DNA of 64,000 nucleotides from CBDCFL01 sp965216135 (GCA_965216135.1 CBDCFL010000023.1:558001-622000), one strand, 5' to 3'; shown: positions 34,433 through 43,721, counted from the first letter of the stretch. The notes: generated by a model from the sequence alone, not told the origin. Program-made: numbers and translations.

Positions 34433-35644
34433 ATGACAATATCTGCAACGGTCCTGACCGATATTCGGTTGGCGTCGATGACCACCAGCGCGGGCGATTA
34501 CGGTCTGATTGAAGATGCAGCCGTGGTGATTGACGGTGACATCATCGTCTGGTCCGGGCCGGGCGACAACCGGCCCGCCGCCCATGGTGATGCGCATGAA
34601 ATCTCATTTGGCGGGCGGTTGCTGACGCCGGCGCTGATCGACTGCCATACGCATGTGGTTTTCGGTGGCAACCGGGCGCGGGAATTTGAGATGCGCCTGA
34701 GCGGTGCGTCATATGCGGAAATCGCCCGTGCCGGGGGCGGCATCGTGTCCACGGTCGGCGCGACCCGCGCGGCGAGCGAGGCGGATCTGCTGGCCAGCGC
34801 CCTGCCCCGCGTCGATGCGATGATCGCCGAAGGCGTTGCCACGATCGAGGTCAAATCCGGCTATGGGCTCAACCATGACACCGAGCTTGCGATGCTGCGC
34901 GTGGCGCGTTCTATCGGTCGCGAGCGCCCGGTAAACATCGTCACCAGCTTTCTGGGGGCGCACGCGGTGCCGACAGAATTCCCCAACCGCGCGGATGTCT
35001 ATATCGACAATGTTTGCATCCCGGCCTTGCACGCCGCCCATGCAGAGGGATTGGTGGATGCGGTTGACGGGTTCTGCGAGGGCATAGCCTTCAGCCCAGA
35101 CCAGATCGCACGGGTGTTTGATGCGGCCGCCGCGCTCGGTCTGCCGGTAAAACTGCACGCCGAGCAGTTGTCGGATCTGGGCGGGACCAAACTGGCGTCG
35201 TCATACGGCGCACTTTCCGCCGATCATCTGGAGTATCTCGATGTCGAGGGGGTCGCAGCGATGGCAACGGCCGGAACAGCCGCCGTTCTGCTGCCTGGAG
35301 CGTTTTACACTCTGCGCGAGACCCAAATGCCGCCGGTGGATGCCCTGCGCACCCGCAATGTGCCCGTTGCACTGGCCACAGACTGTAACCCCGGTTCGTC
35401 GCCGCTGACTTCACTTTTGCTGACCATGAACATGGGCGCGACATTGTTTCAGATGACCCCGCTGGAATGTCTGGCAGGCGTCACCCGCAATGCCGCCCGC
35501 GCGCTTGGGCTGGCGGATCGTGGCGAGATAAGCGCCGGAATGCGCGCCGATCTGGCGGTCTGGGATGTCGAACACCCGGCGGAACTGGCCTATCGCATCG
35601 GCTTTAACCCCCTGCACCGGCGCATTTTCGGGGGCGAGATTTGA
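34433..35644 (+). CDS. hutI: Imidazolonepropionase
   Basis: A 403-residue metal-dependent hydrolase that opens 4-imidazolone-5-propanoate to formimidoylglutamate. Motifs: LIDCHTHVVFGGNR, RAGGGIVSTV, IEVKSGYGL, HAEQLSDLGG, SADHLEYLD and ATDCNPGSSP. The ATG at 34433 agrees with the family start; an upstream in-frame start at 34370 falls inside hutF. The stop overlaps the hutH start, so hutI-hutH-hutG are coupled. Confidence 0.95.
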   Translation: MTISATVLTDIRLASMTTSAGDYGLIEDAAVVIDGDIIVWSGPGDNRPAAHGDAHEISFGGRLLTPALIDCHTHVVFGGNRAREFEMRLSGASYAEIARAGGGIVSTVGATRAASEADLLASALPRVDAMIAEGVATIEVKSGYGLNHDTELAMLRVARSIGRERPVNIVTSFLGAHAVPTEFPNRADVYIDNVCIPALHAAHAEGLVDAVDGFCEGIAFSPDQIARVFDAAAALGLPVKLHAEQLSDLGGTKLASSYGALSADHLEYLDVEGVAAMATAGTAAVLLPGAFYTLRETQMPPVDALRTRNVPVALATDCNPGSSPLTSLLLTMNMGATLFQMTPLECLAGVTRNAARALGLADRGEISAGMRADLAVWDVEHPAELAYRIGFNPLHRRIFGGEI

Positions 35645-37179
35645 CCACGCTCACACTCACCCCCGGCCAAGTCACGCTCGCTGAACTGGAACGGGTTTAC
35701 CGCGAGGAGGCGTCGGTGAAACTCGACCGGTCCTGCGAAAAGGCGGTCGAACGGGCGGCAGCGCGGATCGCGGCGGCGGCAGGTGGCCAAGCGGCGGTCT
35801 ACGGCGTCAACACCGGTTTTGGCAAACTCGCCAATGTCAGGATCGAGGCCCGTGACACCGCTGCCCTGCAGCGCAACCTGATCCTGTCGCATTCCTGCGG
35901 TGTGGGCGAGGCAATACCGCGAGCCATGGCCCGGATGATGATGGCGCTCAAGCTTTTGTCTTTCGGCCGTGGCGCATCCGGCGTGCGCTGGCGGGTGATC
36001 GAGCTGATCGAGGTTATGCTGGAACGCGGCGTGACCCCCGTGATCCCGGCACAAGGTTCGGTCGGTGCCTCAGGCGATCTGGCACCTCTGGCGCATATGA
36101 CGGCGGTGCTGATCGGCGAAGGCGACGCGGAGTACGAGGGCAAAGTGATGCCCGGCGCCGATGCTCTTGCAGCCGCCGGTCTGGCACCGATCGAGCTTGG
36201 CCCGAAAGAAGGCATCGCGTTCACCAACGGCACGCAGTTTTCAACGGCATTTGCCTTGGCAGGATTATTCGAGGCCTGGCAATGCGCGCAATCGGCGCTG
36301 GTTATTTCGGCGCTGTCCACGGATGCGATCATGGGCTCCACCGCGCCTTTGCAACCCGGCATTCACGCGCTGCGCGGCCATCGCGGCCAGATCGAGGCGG
36401 CCTCGGCAATGGGCGATGTTCTGGCGGGATCGCAAATTCGCGAAAGCCACCGCGACGGCGATACCCGTGTTCAAGACCCCTATTGCATTCGCTGTCAGCC
36501 GCAAGTGACGGGGGCCGCGATCGACGTGCTGCGACAGGCCGCGGCGACGCTGCAGATCGAGGCGAATGCGGCCACGGACAACCCGCTCGTGCTTATCGAA
36601 GACGGCAGAATTGTCTCCGGCGGGAATTTCCATGCCGAGCCGGTCGGCTTCGCTGCCGATATGATTGCGCTGGCGATCAGCGAGATTGGCGCAATTGCCC
36701 AGCGCCGCGTGGCGTTGATGGTCGATCCGGTGATGTCGTTCGGTCTGCCCGCCTTTCTGACCCCGCGCCCCGGCCTGAATTCCGGCTTTATGATGTGCGA
36801 TGTCACGACCGCCGCATTGATGAGCGAAAACAAACACCTGGCGAACCCCTGCGTGACCGACAGCACGCCCACCAGCGCCAACCAGGAAGACCATGTGTCG
36901 ATGGCCGCCCATGGCGCGCGGCGGCTTCTGCCAATGGCCGACAATCTGGGCCGTATTTTGGGCGGCGAGCTATTGTGCGCGGCTCAGGGGGTGGAATTTC
37001 GTGCACCACTGATCACCAGCGGACCGTTGCAGAAGGTGATTGCACGTCTGCGCAAAGAGGTCGCGCCGTTGGGCGACGACAGGTCTTTGGCCCCGGACAT
37101 GGAAAAAGCCGCAACGTTGGTTCGCGCTGGTGCAATTGCCGATGCGACCGTCGTCGCGTTGCCGGAATTATCGCCATGA
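35641..37179 (+). CDS. hutH: Histidine ammonia-lyase
   Basis: A 512-residue lyase that releases ammonia from histidine to give urocanate, the first step of the pathway. The Ala143-Ser144-Gly145 triad in QGSVGASGDLAPLAH forms the MIO prosthetic group. Other conserved parts are YGVNTGFGKLA, GTQFSTAFAL, VQDPYCIRCQPQV and NQEDHVSM. It starts with TTG at 35641, overlapping the hutI stop, and its stop overlaps the hutG start. Complete. Confidence 0.96.
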   Translation: MTTLTLTPGQVTLAELERVYREEASVKLDRSCEKAVERAAARIAAAAGGQAAVYGVNTGFGKLANVRIEARDTAALQRNLILSHSCGVGEAIPRAMARMMMALKLLSFGRGASGVRWRVIELIEVMLERGVTPVIPAQGSVGASGDLAPLAHMTAVLIGEGDAEYEGKVMPGADALAAAGLAPIELGPKEGIAFTNGTQFSTAFALAGLFEAWQCAQSALVISALSTDAIMGSTAPLQPGIHALRGHRGQIEAASAMGDVLAGSQIRESHRDGDTRVQDPYCIRCQPQVTGAAIDVLRQAAATLQIEANAATDNPLVLIEDGRIVSGGNFHAEPVGFAADMIALAISEIGAIAQRRVALMVDPVMSFGLPAFLTPRPGLNSGFMMCDVTTAALMSENKHLANPCVTDSTPTSANQEDHVSMAAHGARRLLPMADNLGRILGGELLCAAQGVEFRAPLITSGPLQKVIARLRKEVAPLGDDRSLAPDMEKAATLVRAGAIADATVVALPELSP

Positions 37180-37973
37180 TGCCGGTTGAGATCGGTGAAG
37201 GCGACGGCCCGGTCATCCTGGGCCAACCCCACGGCGGCGCTTACGTGCCCGACGCCATCGCTGCCCGGCTGAATGACCGCGGGCGCGGCCTGGACGACAC
37301 CGACTGGCACATCGCGCGGCTCTATGACGGGCTGTTTGATGGCGCGACCGTGGTGCGTGCCAATTTCCACCGCTATGTGATCGACGCCAATCGCGATCCG
37401 GCAGGTCAATCGCTTTATCCGGGCCAAAACGCCACCGGCTTATGCCCGACGACCGATTTTGACGGCCGCGCGATCTGGCGGGATGGTCATGAACCTGGCG
37501 CCGATGAGATTGCCGAGCGGACCGAGCGCTGGCACCGCCCGTATCACGACGCGCTTGCAGCCCAAATCGGCCGCGTGCGCGCTTGCCACGGTGTCGCGAT
37601 CCTCTACGATTGCCACTCGATCCGGTCGGACATTCCGTTTCTGTTCGACGGCACGCTGCCTGCTTTCAATATCGGCACCAATAACGGCGAAACCTGCGCA
37701 CCAGCCATCGAACAGGCCGTAACCAAGATTTGCCGGGCGGCCAGCGACTATGACACGGTGGTCAACGGCCGTTTCAAAGGCGGCTGGACCACGCGCCACC
37801 ATGGCCGCCCCGAAACCGGCACCCACGCCATCCAGATGGAGCTGGCGCAGCGCCTCTACATGGTCGAAAGCCCGCCGTGGACCTATTGCGACGAACGCGC
37901 TGATGCCGTTCGCGCGGTCCTGCAGGACATATTGGCAAGTCTGAAGCAACTGGCGCACACGGGCGGGCTGTGA
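37176..37973 (+). CDS. hutG: N-formylglutamate amidohydrolase
   Basis: A 265-residue enzyme that hydrolyses N-formylglutamate to glutamate and formate, finishing the HutF branch. Conserved segments include ILGQPHGGAYVP, DTDWHIARLYDG, YVIDANRDP, ILYDCHSIRSDIP and GGWTTRHHG. The first ATG at 37176 overlaps the hutH stop (ATGA). The open frame continues far upstream inside hutH, but that extension is a codon shadow and is rejected. Confidence 0.93.
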   Translation: MMPVEIGEGDGPVILGQPHGGAYVPDAIAARLNDRGRGLDDTDWHIARLYDGLFDGATVVRANFHRYVIDANRDPAGQSLYPGQNATGLCPTTDFDGRAIWRDGHEPGADEIAERTERWHRPYHDALAAQIGRVRACHGVAILYDCHSIRSDIPFLFDGTLPAFNIGTNNGETCAPAIEQAVTKICRAASDYDTVVNGRFKGGWTTRHHGRPETGTHAIQMELAQRLYMVESPPWTYCDERADAVRAVLQDILASLKQLAHTGGL

Positions 37974-38007
37974 AACCGTGCCCCTGCCCAAAAATAAGGA
38001 ACGAGAC

Positions 38008-38799
38008 ATGCTGACAGATGCCCAGATCGCCACGTATCAAACCACCGGCGCTTTGCTGCTGAAAGGCGCGTTTGCCGGATATGTCGATGGCGTTCGGGCG
38101 GCAATCGAAGAAAACCAGGCCAGCCCCAGTTGGCGCGAGCGCACGTATCGCCCCGACAATGGCGGTGCGCCCTTTTTCCAGGATTATGTTGTCTGGGATC
38201 AGTTTTACGGCTACCGCGCGCTGGTCAGGCAATCGCCAATGCCGAAAATTGCCGCAGGTCTGATGCAATCCAAAACCGCACGCATTTTTCATGACCATAT
38301 TCTGGTCAAAGAGCCCGGAAGTTCGGTCGTCACACCCTGGCATCAGGATCAGCCCTATTATCTGGTTGAAGGCCGCCAAAGCGTCAGCTTTTGGGTGCCG
38401 CTCGATCCTGTCCCACGTGAACGGACCATCGAATATGTCGCGGGTTCACATCTGTGGGGCAAGGATTTCAGGCCAAAGCGGTTCGATGGCACTGACTTGT
38501 TTGCGGGCGATGCCTCTGAGGCCGTGCCGGACGTGGATGCGGCGCGCGGCGAGCTTGATATTGTTGGCTGGGCAATGGAACCCGGCGATGCGGTCGCGTT
38601 CAGCTTTCGCACCCTGCACGGGGCACCAGCAAACGCCAGCCCAAGCCGGCGAAGGGTGATATCGGTGCGCTGGGTGGGCGACGACGCGGCCTTCGTCAAG
38701 CGTCCGGGAACCACCTCGCCAGCTTTTCCTGATCTTGAATTCGAGGACGGCGCGCCGTTTGGCGGTCGCGAGTTTCCGATACTTTTTCCAGAGACGTGA
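38008..38799 (+). CDS. Phytanoyl-CoA dioxygenase (PhyH)-family oxygenase in the hut operon
   Basis: A 263-residue Fe(II)/2-oxoglutarate dioxygenase-like protein. The iron-binding HxD is in TPWHQDQPYYL, with the distal His and the 2OG-binding Arg in FRTLHGAPANASPSRRRVISVRW. IEYVAGSHLWG is typical of PhyH-family proteins. The ATG at 38008 has aagga 7 bases upstream, better than the in-frame start at 37978. It lies 34 bases after hutG and one base before hutU, so it belongs to the hut transcript. No known step of histidine breakdown needs such an oxygenase; the substrate is unknown. Confidence 0.85.
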   Translation: MLTDAQIATYQTTGALLLKGAFAGYVDGVRAAIEENQASPSWRERTYRPDNGGAPFFQDYVVWDQFYGYRALVRQSPMPKIAAGLMQSKTARIFHDHILVKEPGSSVVTPWHQDQPYYLVEGRQSVSFWVPLDPVPRERTIEYVAGSHLWGKDFRPKRFDGTDLFAGDASEAVPDVDAARGELDIVGWAMEPGDAVAFSFRTLHGAPANASPSRRRVISVRWVGDDAAFVKRPGTTSPAFPDLEFEDGAPFGGREFPILFPET

Positions 38800-38800
38800 C

Positions 38801-40471
38801 ATGAACGATCCGCGCAAGAACACCCGCGACATTTATCCGCCCACCGGCACCGAGATCACCGCCAAGAACTGGCTGACCGAAGCGCCGATGCGGATGTTGA
38901 TGAACAATCTGCATCCGGACGTGGCGGAAAACCCGCACGAGTTGGTGGTGTACGGCGGCATTGGGCGCGCAGCGCGGACCTGGGCCGATTTCGACCAGAT
39001 CGTCGCCAGCCTGAAGACCCTTAAGGATGATGAAACGCTCCTAGTGCAATCAGGCAAGCCCGTGGGTGTTTTCAAAACCCACACAGATGCCCCGCGTGTT
39101 CTCATCGCCAATTCAAACCTGGTGCCGCATTGGGCCACCTGGGATCATTTCAGCGAATTGGACCGCAAGGGCCTGATGATGTACGGCCAGATGACCGCCG
39201 GTTCCTGGATCTACATCGGCAGCCAAGGCATTGTACAAGGCACCTATGAAACCTTTGCCGAAGCCGGTCGCCAACATTACGGCGGTGACCTGACCGGCCG
39301 CTGGATATTGACAGGTGGATTGGGTGGCATGGGCGGCGCCCAACCCTTGGCGGCGGCCATGGCCGGCGCCTCCTGTCTGGCGGTTGAATGCAACCCGGAC
39401 AGCATCGATTTCCGCCTGCGCACCGGATACCTTGACGAAAAGACCGACAGCCTCGACGAAGCGCTCGCCATCATCGACCGATGGACCCAACGCGGCGAGG
39501 CAAAATCCGTCGGCCTGTTGGGCAATGCAGCGGACGTGTTCCCGGAACTGCTGAAACGCGGCGTCCGCCCGGACATCGTGACCGACCAGACATCCGCCCA
39601 CGATCCGGTACATGGCTATTTGCCGCAGGGCTGGACCATGGGCGAGTGGAAGGACAAGCAGGAAAGCGCGCCCAAGCAAGTGGAAAAAGCCGCCCGCGCA
39701 TCCATGCGCGTCCAGGTCGAGGCTATGGTGGGGTTCCACCAGGCGGGCATACCAACCGTCGATTACGGCAATAATATCAGACAGATGGCCCTGGACGAGG
39801 GGTTGACGAACGCCTTTGCTTTCCCCGGTTTCGTGCCCGCCTATATCCGCCCGCTGTTTTGCCGGGGGATCGGGCCGTTCCGCTGGTGCGCTCTGTCGGG
39901 CGATCCTCAGGACATCTACAAAACCGACGCTAGGGTCAAAGAGCTGATCGATGATCCGCATCTGCACAACTGGCTGGACATGGCGCGCGAGCGGATCGCC
40001 TTTCAGGGCCTGCCTGCGCGGATCTGCTGGGTCGGCCTAGGCGTGCGCCACAAGCTGGGGCTGGCGTTCAACGAAATGGTCCGCAGCGGCGAGTTGCGCG
40101 CCCCGGTGGTGATCGGCCGCGACCATCTGGACAGCGGTTCGGTGGCCTCGCCCAATCGCGAAACCGAGGCGATGAAAGACGGCTCTGACGCGGTGTCGGA
40201 CTGGCCGCTGCTGAATGCGCTCTTGAACACCGCCAGCGGTGCCACCTGGGTCAGCCTGCACCATGGCGGTGGGGTTGGCATGGGTTTTTCCCAGCATTCC
40301 GGCATGGTCATTTGCTGCGACGGCACACGCGAGGCCGACTCCCGCATCGCTCGGGTCTTGTGGAATGATCCGGCCACCGGTGTCATGCGCCATGCCGATG
40401 CGGGCTATGACATCGCGCTCGATTGCGCCCGCGAGAACGGGCTGAATTTGCCAGGGATTTTGGGGGCCTGA
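38801..40471 (+). CDS. hutU: Urocanate hydratase
   Basis: A 556-residue NAD-dependent enzyme that hydrates urocanate to imidazolonepropionate. It has the NAD-binding glycine cluster TGGLGGMGGAQPLAAAMAG, DQTSAHDPVHGYLP, the segment FPGFVPAYIRPLFCRGIGPFRW and GRDHLDSGSVASPNRETE near the active site. The ATG at 38801 is one base after the previous stop; an extension to 38735 is a shadow of the dioxygenase. It is last in the hutI-H-G-phyH-U transcript and complete. Confidence 0.97.
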   Translation: MNDPRKNTRDIYPPTGTEITAKNWLTEAPMRMLMNNLHPDVAENPHELVVYGGIGRAARTWADFDQIVASLKTLKDDETLLVQSGKPVGVFKTHTDAPRVLIANSNLVPHWATWDHFSELDRKGLMMYGQMTAGSWIYIGSQGIVQGTYETFAEAGRQHYGGDLTGRWILTGGLGGMGGAQPLAAAMAGASCLAVECNPDSIDFRLRTGYLDEKTDSLDEALAIIDRWTQRGEAKSVGLLGNAADVFPELLKRGVRPDIVTDQTSAHDPVHGYLPQGWTMGEWKDKQESAPKQVEKAARASMRVQVEAMVGFHQAGIPTVDYGNNIRQMALDEGLTNAFAFPGFVPAYIRPLFCRGIGPFRWCALSGDPQDIYKTDARVKELIDDPHLHNWLDMARERIAFQGLPARICWVGLGVRHKLGLAFNEMVRSGELRAPVVIGRDHLDSGSVASPNRETEAMKDGSDAVSDWPLLNALLNTASGATWVSLHHGGGVGMGFSQHSGMVICCDGTREADSRIARVLWNDPATGVMRHADAGYDIALDCARENGLNLPGILGA

Positions 40472-40491
40472 GAGGGCGGGGATGGACAGCG

Positions 40492-40590
40492 GGACGCTGC
40501 GCCATTGCCCGGCAACAAGGCACGAAGTTGGCGGCACCATAATGCGCGGACCTCAACCGGCGGAGGCACCCACCCGCGATCGGGCGCTAC
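40492..40590. repeat. Dispersed intergenic repeat, inverted copy
   Basis: Between hutU and the tRNA gene. Read on the minus strand it contains gttgaggtccgc, attatggtgccgcc, acttcgtgccttgttgccggg, closely matching segments at 47363-47395 and 47473-47492 but without the intervening 75 bases. Orientation is opposite to that copy. Confidence 0.65.
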
Positions 40591-40657
40591 CCTCTGTCGC
40601 GCGAGCCAAGAACCAGACTGCCCCTAATCCCATGATCCATTGGCTGTTTTGATTTAT

Positions 40658-40734
40658 TGGTCGGAGTGGCGAGATTCGAACTCACGACCCCTGCCTCCCG
40701 AAGACAGTGCTCTACCAGGCTGAGCTACACTCCG
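40658..40734 (-). tRNA. tRNA-Pro (anticodon CGG)
   Basis: A full 77-base cloverleaf on the minus strand. The acceptor CGGAGTG pairs with CACTCCG, the D-arm is GCTCAGCCTGGTAGAGC, the anticodon loop TTCGGGA gives CGG, the T-arm is GTGAGTTCGAATCTCGC, and the CCA end is encoded. It reads the proline codon CCG. Confidence 0.96.
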
Positions 40735-40782
40735 ACCGTGACCGGCCCGATAGCGAAGGCGGGCGCGTTTGGCAAGGGTCCG

Positions 40783-41739
40783 TCACGCCCCGCTTTGCGG
40801 ATGTCCGCGGCGCAGCAAAGTGCTGATGCGAAACGACGTGCTGGTTTCCGGGCGGCTGCGCGTGCGCAGAACCGGCGTGTTTTGCGACACATCCGCCCGG
40901 CTCTCGCGCAGCACGATGTAAAGTCCGCTTAGAATAATAATCCCCGCACCAGCCAGTGTCGCGCGGTCGAGGCTTTCGTCGAAAAACAACGCGCCATAGG
41001 CCGCAGCCCACAGGATCTGCGAATATTGCATTGGCGCGACGATGGCCGCCTCGGCCCTCTTGTAGGCCGCGATCAGGAAGAGGCCGGCACTGAAGCCAAA
41101 GCCAGATACGATCCCGATCATGCCGAGATGCTCGATCGGCATCGGCTCATAAACAAACGGCAGTATGGCAGCCATGATCACGAAATTAGCCACCAGCGGG
41201 TATAGCAGCAAAACCACGCTGCGTTCCTCCCGGCCGATCTTGCGGATCACCGTTGAGGCAACAGCGGCGCAGGCAGCGGCGGTTAACGCAGCCGCGTGGC
41301 CAAGCGAAAAAACCGTCGCTCCGGGCCGCAGCACGATGATCACGCCAACCAGCCCGACAATGACAGCGGCCCACCTGCGCAGGCGCACGGTTTCGCCAAG
41401 GATCGGGATCGACAACACCGTGATCAACAGCGGCGTGGCAAACAGGATCGCGTAAACCTGCGCGAGCGGCAGGACCGACAAGGCATAGAAAACGCACACC
41501 CCGCCCAGCACCGCGGCACCGGTGCGCAGCGCGGTCCACCATGGATGAACCGGCCGCAGATGGCCCGCCGTCGGGTCGCGCATCAGCATGAACGTAACCA
41601 GCGGAAAGGTGATCAGCACGGCGAAGAATATGATCTGCGGCGGCGCATATTGGCCGCCCAGCGTTTTGACGACGACATCGTGGGTAGCAAATAACCCAAA
41701 GGCGGCCAGTGCCAGCAGAATGCCGTTGAGGTTGGACAT
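40783..41739 (-). CDS. DMT-superfamily (EamA) transporter
   Basis: A 318-residue inner-membrane protein with ten predicted helices arranged as two EamA repeats; each begins with a pattern such as GILLALAAFGLFATHDVVVK and GHAAALTAAACAAVASTVIRK. ILGETVRLRRWAAVIVGLVGVIIVLRPG is a typical EamA end of the first repeat. Such proteins export amino acids or other metabolites; the substrate is unknown. The ATG at 41739 fits the family start; the open frame upstream to 41883 lacks support. It diverges from imuB. Confidence 0.88.
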   Translation of the reverse strand: MSNLNGILLALAAFGLFATHDVVVKTLGGQYAPPQIIFFAVLITFPLVTFMLMRDPTAGHLRPVHPWWTALRTGAAVLGGVCVFYALSVLPLAQVYAILFATPLLITVLSIPILGETVRLRRWAAVIVGLVGVIIVLRPGATVFSLGHAAALTAAACAAVASTVIRKIGREERSVVLLLYPLVANFVIMAAILPFVYEPMPIEHLGMIGIVSGFGFSAGLFLIAAYKRAEAAIVAPMQYSQILWAAAYGALFFDESLDRATLAGAGIIILSGLYIVLRESRADVSQNTPVLRTRSRPETSTSFRISTLLRRGHPQSGA

Positions 41740-41902
41740 GGGGGTGTGCGGTCTCCAGGCCGGTGAATGCTGGCTTGGCCATGGTGTTAGCGCAACCGCG
41801 ATGGTTTTGCCTCTACGATTTTTGCAGACCCGCCATGCGTTCGGTGCGTTGGCGGCTGATCCTTGCAGACTCGACTCCGGCACCCGTTAGCCCTAATTAT
41901 GA

Positions 41903-41917
41903 GAACATAACAGGAAC
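41903..41917. promoter_or_regulatory. LexA (SOS) box upstream of imuB
   Basis: GAAC-N7-GAAC, the reverse complement of GTTC-N7-GTTC, lies 14 bases upstream of the imuB start. This is the direct-repeat operator known for LexA of Alphaproteobacteria. DNA damage induction of imuB follows by inference. Confidence 0.85.
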
Positions 41918-41931
41918 ATCTGTGCCACCAT

Positions 41932-43611
41932 ATGCCCCAACGCCGTATCCTTTCGCTTTGGTTTCCCCGTCTTGGCGCGGAACGTCTGGTGCGGCGTGCG
42001 GGTCTGCCGCCGGGGCCGGTTGCGGTGGTGCGCGATGTCAATAACAGCCAAGTGATCGACACGCTGACGGCCGAGGCCGAGGCCGAGGGCCTGCGTCCCG
42101 GCCAGCCGCTGCGTGATGCCCTGGCCATGTGCCCGACACTTATCACCCGCCCGCTCAATCCCCGCGCCGAGGCAGATTTTCTGCTGATACTGCGCCGCTG
42201 GGCAGGGAAATACTCGCCCTGGGTGTCCGAACAGCCGCCTGCCGCGCTGGTGGTTGATTTGACCGGGTGTGCCCATCTTTTTGGCGGTGAAGAGGCGCTT
42301 GTGCAGCAGGCCGAGGCCGATTGCGCCGCCCTTGGGCTGACGGTACTGGCCGGTATCGCCGACACGGTCGGCGCCGCCTGGGCCCTGGCGCGGTATGCCG
42401 GCCAGCCGATGGCCATGGCGCGCACCGGCGATGCGGTGGATCAGGAGGCGCGCGCCACCCGCGTGCGCGCAACCAAACGCCGCAACTGGGAACGCGGCGG
42501 CCCGCCACCCAGGCTGGCCGAGACCCGTAATGTGACCGCCCGGATTGCACCGCCGGGCCAGACGCGCGGTGCCATCTCGGCCCTGCCGGTTGCCGCCCTG
42601 CGCCTGCCGGAAGACACAACAACCGGGCTGATCCGGCTGGGTCTGTGCCAGATCGGCGATCTGATCGGCACGCCGCGCGCCAGCCTGGCGCGCCGCTTTG
42701 GGCGCGATCTGGCCCAGCGCCTCGATCAGGCACTTGGGATAGAACCCGAACCGGTCTCACCGTCGCGTCCGCCGGACCATTTTGCCGTGCGCCTGACCCT
42801 GCCCGAACCGATCGGGCTGGAAAGCGACATACTCGCCGCCCTTGACCGCCTGCTGCCGCCGTTGGGCGAAAAGCTCCGCATCAAACAGCGTGGCGCGCGC
42901 CAGGTGCGGCTGCAACTTTTCCGCACCGATCAGTCGATGGAGTGGATCGAGGTCGCCCTGGCCCGCCCCTCAGCCGAACCTGAGCGCATCTTTCCGCTTT
43001 TGGCGATGAAGCTGGGGGGCATCGACGCCGGTTTTGGGATCGACATAATCCGCATTGAGGCATCGGTCACCGAGCCCGTCCATCCCCACCAGCACAAGGG
43101 TCAGATGGCCGCAACCGAGGCAGCAATGGGCTATATCCGCGCTGAAGAGCAAAATTCGATGGATGACCTGGTCGGTAAGATCGGCGCAAGGATCGGCATG
43201 GAGGCCGTGACCCATCTGCATCCCGCCGACAGCCATATCCCCGAAAAAACCCAGAAAGTGCTGGCCGCTGCATGGTCGGAACCGGCCCATGACTGGCCCA
43301 AGCCAGACCGGTCCCGGCCCCTGCTGTTGTGGCGGCCCGAACCCGTGACCGCCGAAGACTGCCCGCATCTGCCCCATATATTCCGCTGGCGCAGGCAGGA
43401 TTTCACCATCACCTCGGCCCGTGGGCCCGAACGCATTTCGCCCGAATGGTGGCTGGACGAGCCGCAATGGCGCACCGGCGTGCGTGACTACTGGCAAGTG
43501 ATCACAACCTCTGGTCAAAGGATCACAACCTCTGGTCAAAGGCTGTGGCTTTTTTACGCCCATGGCGGCACGCTCACGGCGGGGTGGTTCTGTCAGGGCG
43601 GTTTCGCCTGA
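41932..43611 (+). CDS. imuB: ImuB, Y-family polymerase-like protein of the mutasome
   Basis: A 559-residue Y-family relative. ILSLWFPRLGAERLVRR replaces the catalytic Asp-containing first motif of active Y polymerases, as expected for ImuB, which is a non-catalytic adaptor for DnaE2. LVVDLTGCAHLFGGEEALV and a helix-hairpin-helix region (LGLCQIGDLIGTPRASLARRFG) follow, then the little-finger-like region. A perfect 21-bp tandem repeat near the C-terminus gives GQRITTSGQR. Usual partners imuA and dnaE2 are not within this window, although imuA normally precedes imuB. The SOS box next to the start shows it has its own promoter. Confidence 0.92.
   Translation: MPQRRILSLWFPRLGAERLVRRAGLPPGPVAVVRDVNNSQVIDTLTAEAEAEGLRPGQPLRDALAMCPTLITRPLNPRAEADFLLILRRWAGKYSPWVSEQPPAALVVDLTGCAHLFGGEEALVQQAEADCAALGLTVLAGIADTVGAAWALARYAGQPMAMARTGDAVDQEARATRVRATKRRNWERGGPPPRLAETRNVTARIAPPGQTRGAISALPVAALRLPEDTTTGLIRLGLCQIGDLIGTPRASLARRFGRDLAQRLDQALGIEPEPVSPSRPPDHFAVRLTLPEPIGLESDILAALDRLLPPLGEKLRIKQRGARQVRLQLFRTDQSMEWIEVALARPSAEPERIFPLLAMKLGGIDAGFGIDIIRIEASVTEPVHPHQHKGQMAATEAAMGYIRAEEQNSMDDLVGKIGARIGMEAVTHLHPADSHIPEKTQKVLAAAWSEPAHDWPKPDRSRPLLLWRPEPVTAEDCPHLPHIFRWRRQDFTITSARGPERISPEWWLDEPQWRTGVRDYWQVITTSGQRITTSGQRLWLFYAHGGTLTAGWFCQGGFA
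43500..43541 (+). repeat. 21-bp perfect tandem repeat inside imuB
   Basis: gatcacaacctctggtcaaa plus g occurs twice in a row (43500-43520 and 43521-43541) and keeps the frame, doubling the ITTSGQR heptapeptide. It looks recent because no base differs. Confidence 0.9.
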
Positions 43612-43721
43612 TCAACCACCGCAGGCTAAGGCAAACGCACAAACCCGTTCCGGCCTCATAGCGCCAACACACTCACAGAACATACTTGATTTCCAAGGCT
43701 TTCACCCCCACTCTCTTGATC

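Noticed and set aside
36282..37175. A long upstream extension of the hutG frame inside hutH
   Set aside because: Arg-rich shadow of hutH; the family start and the ATGA overlap place the hutG start at 37176.
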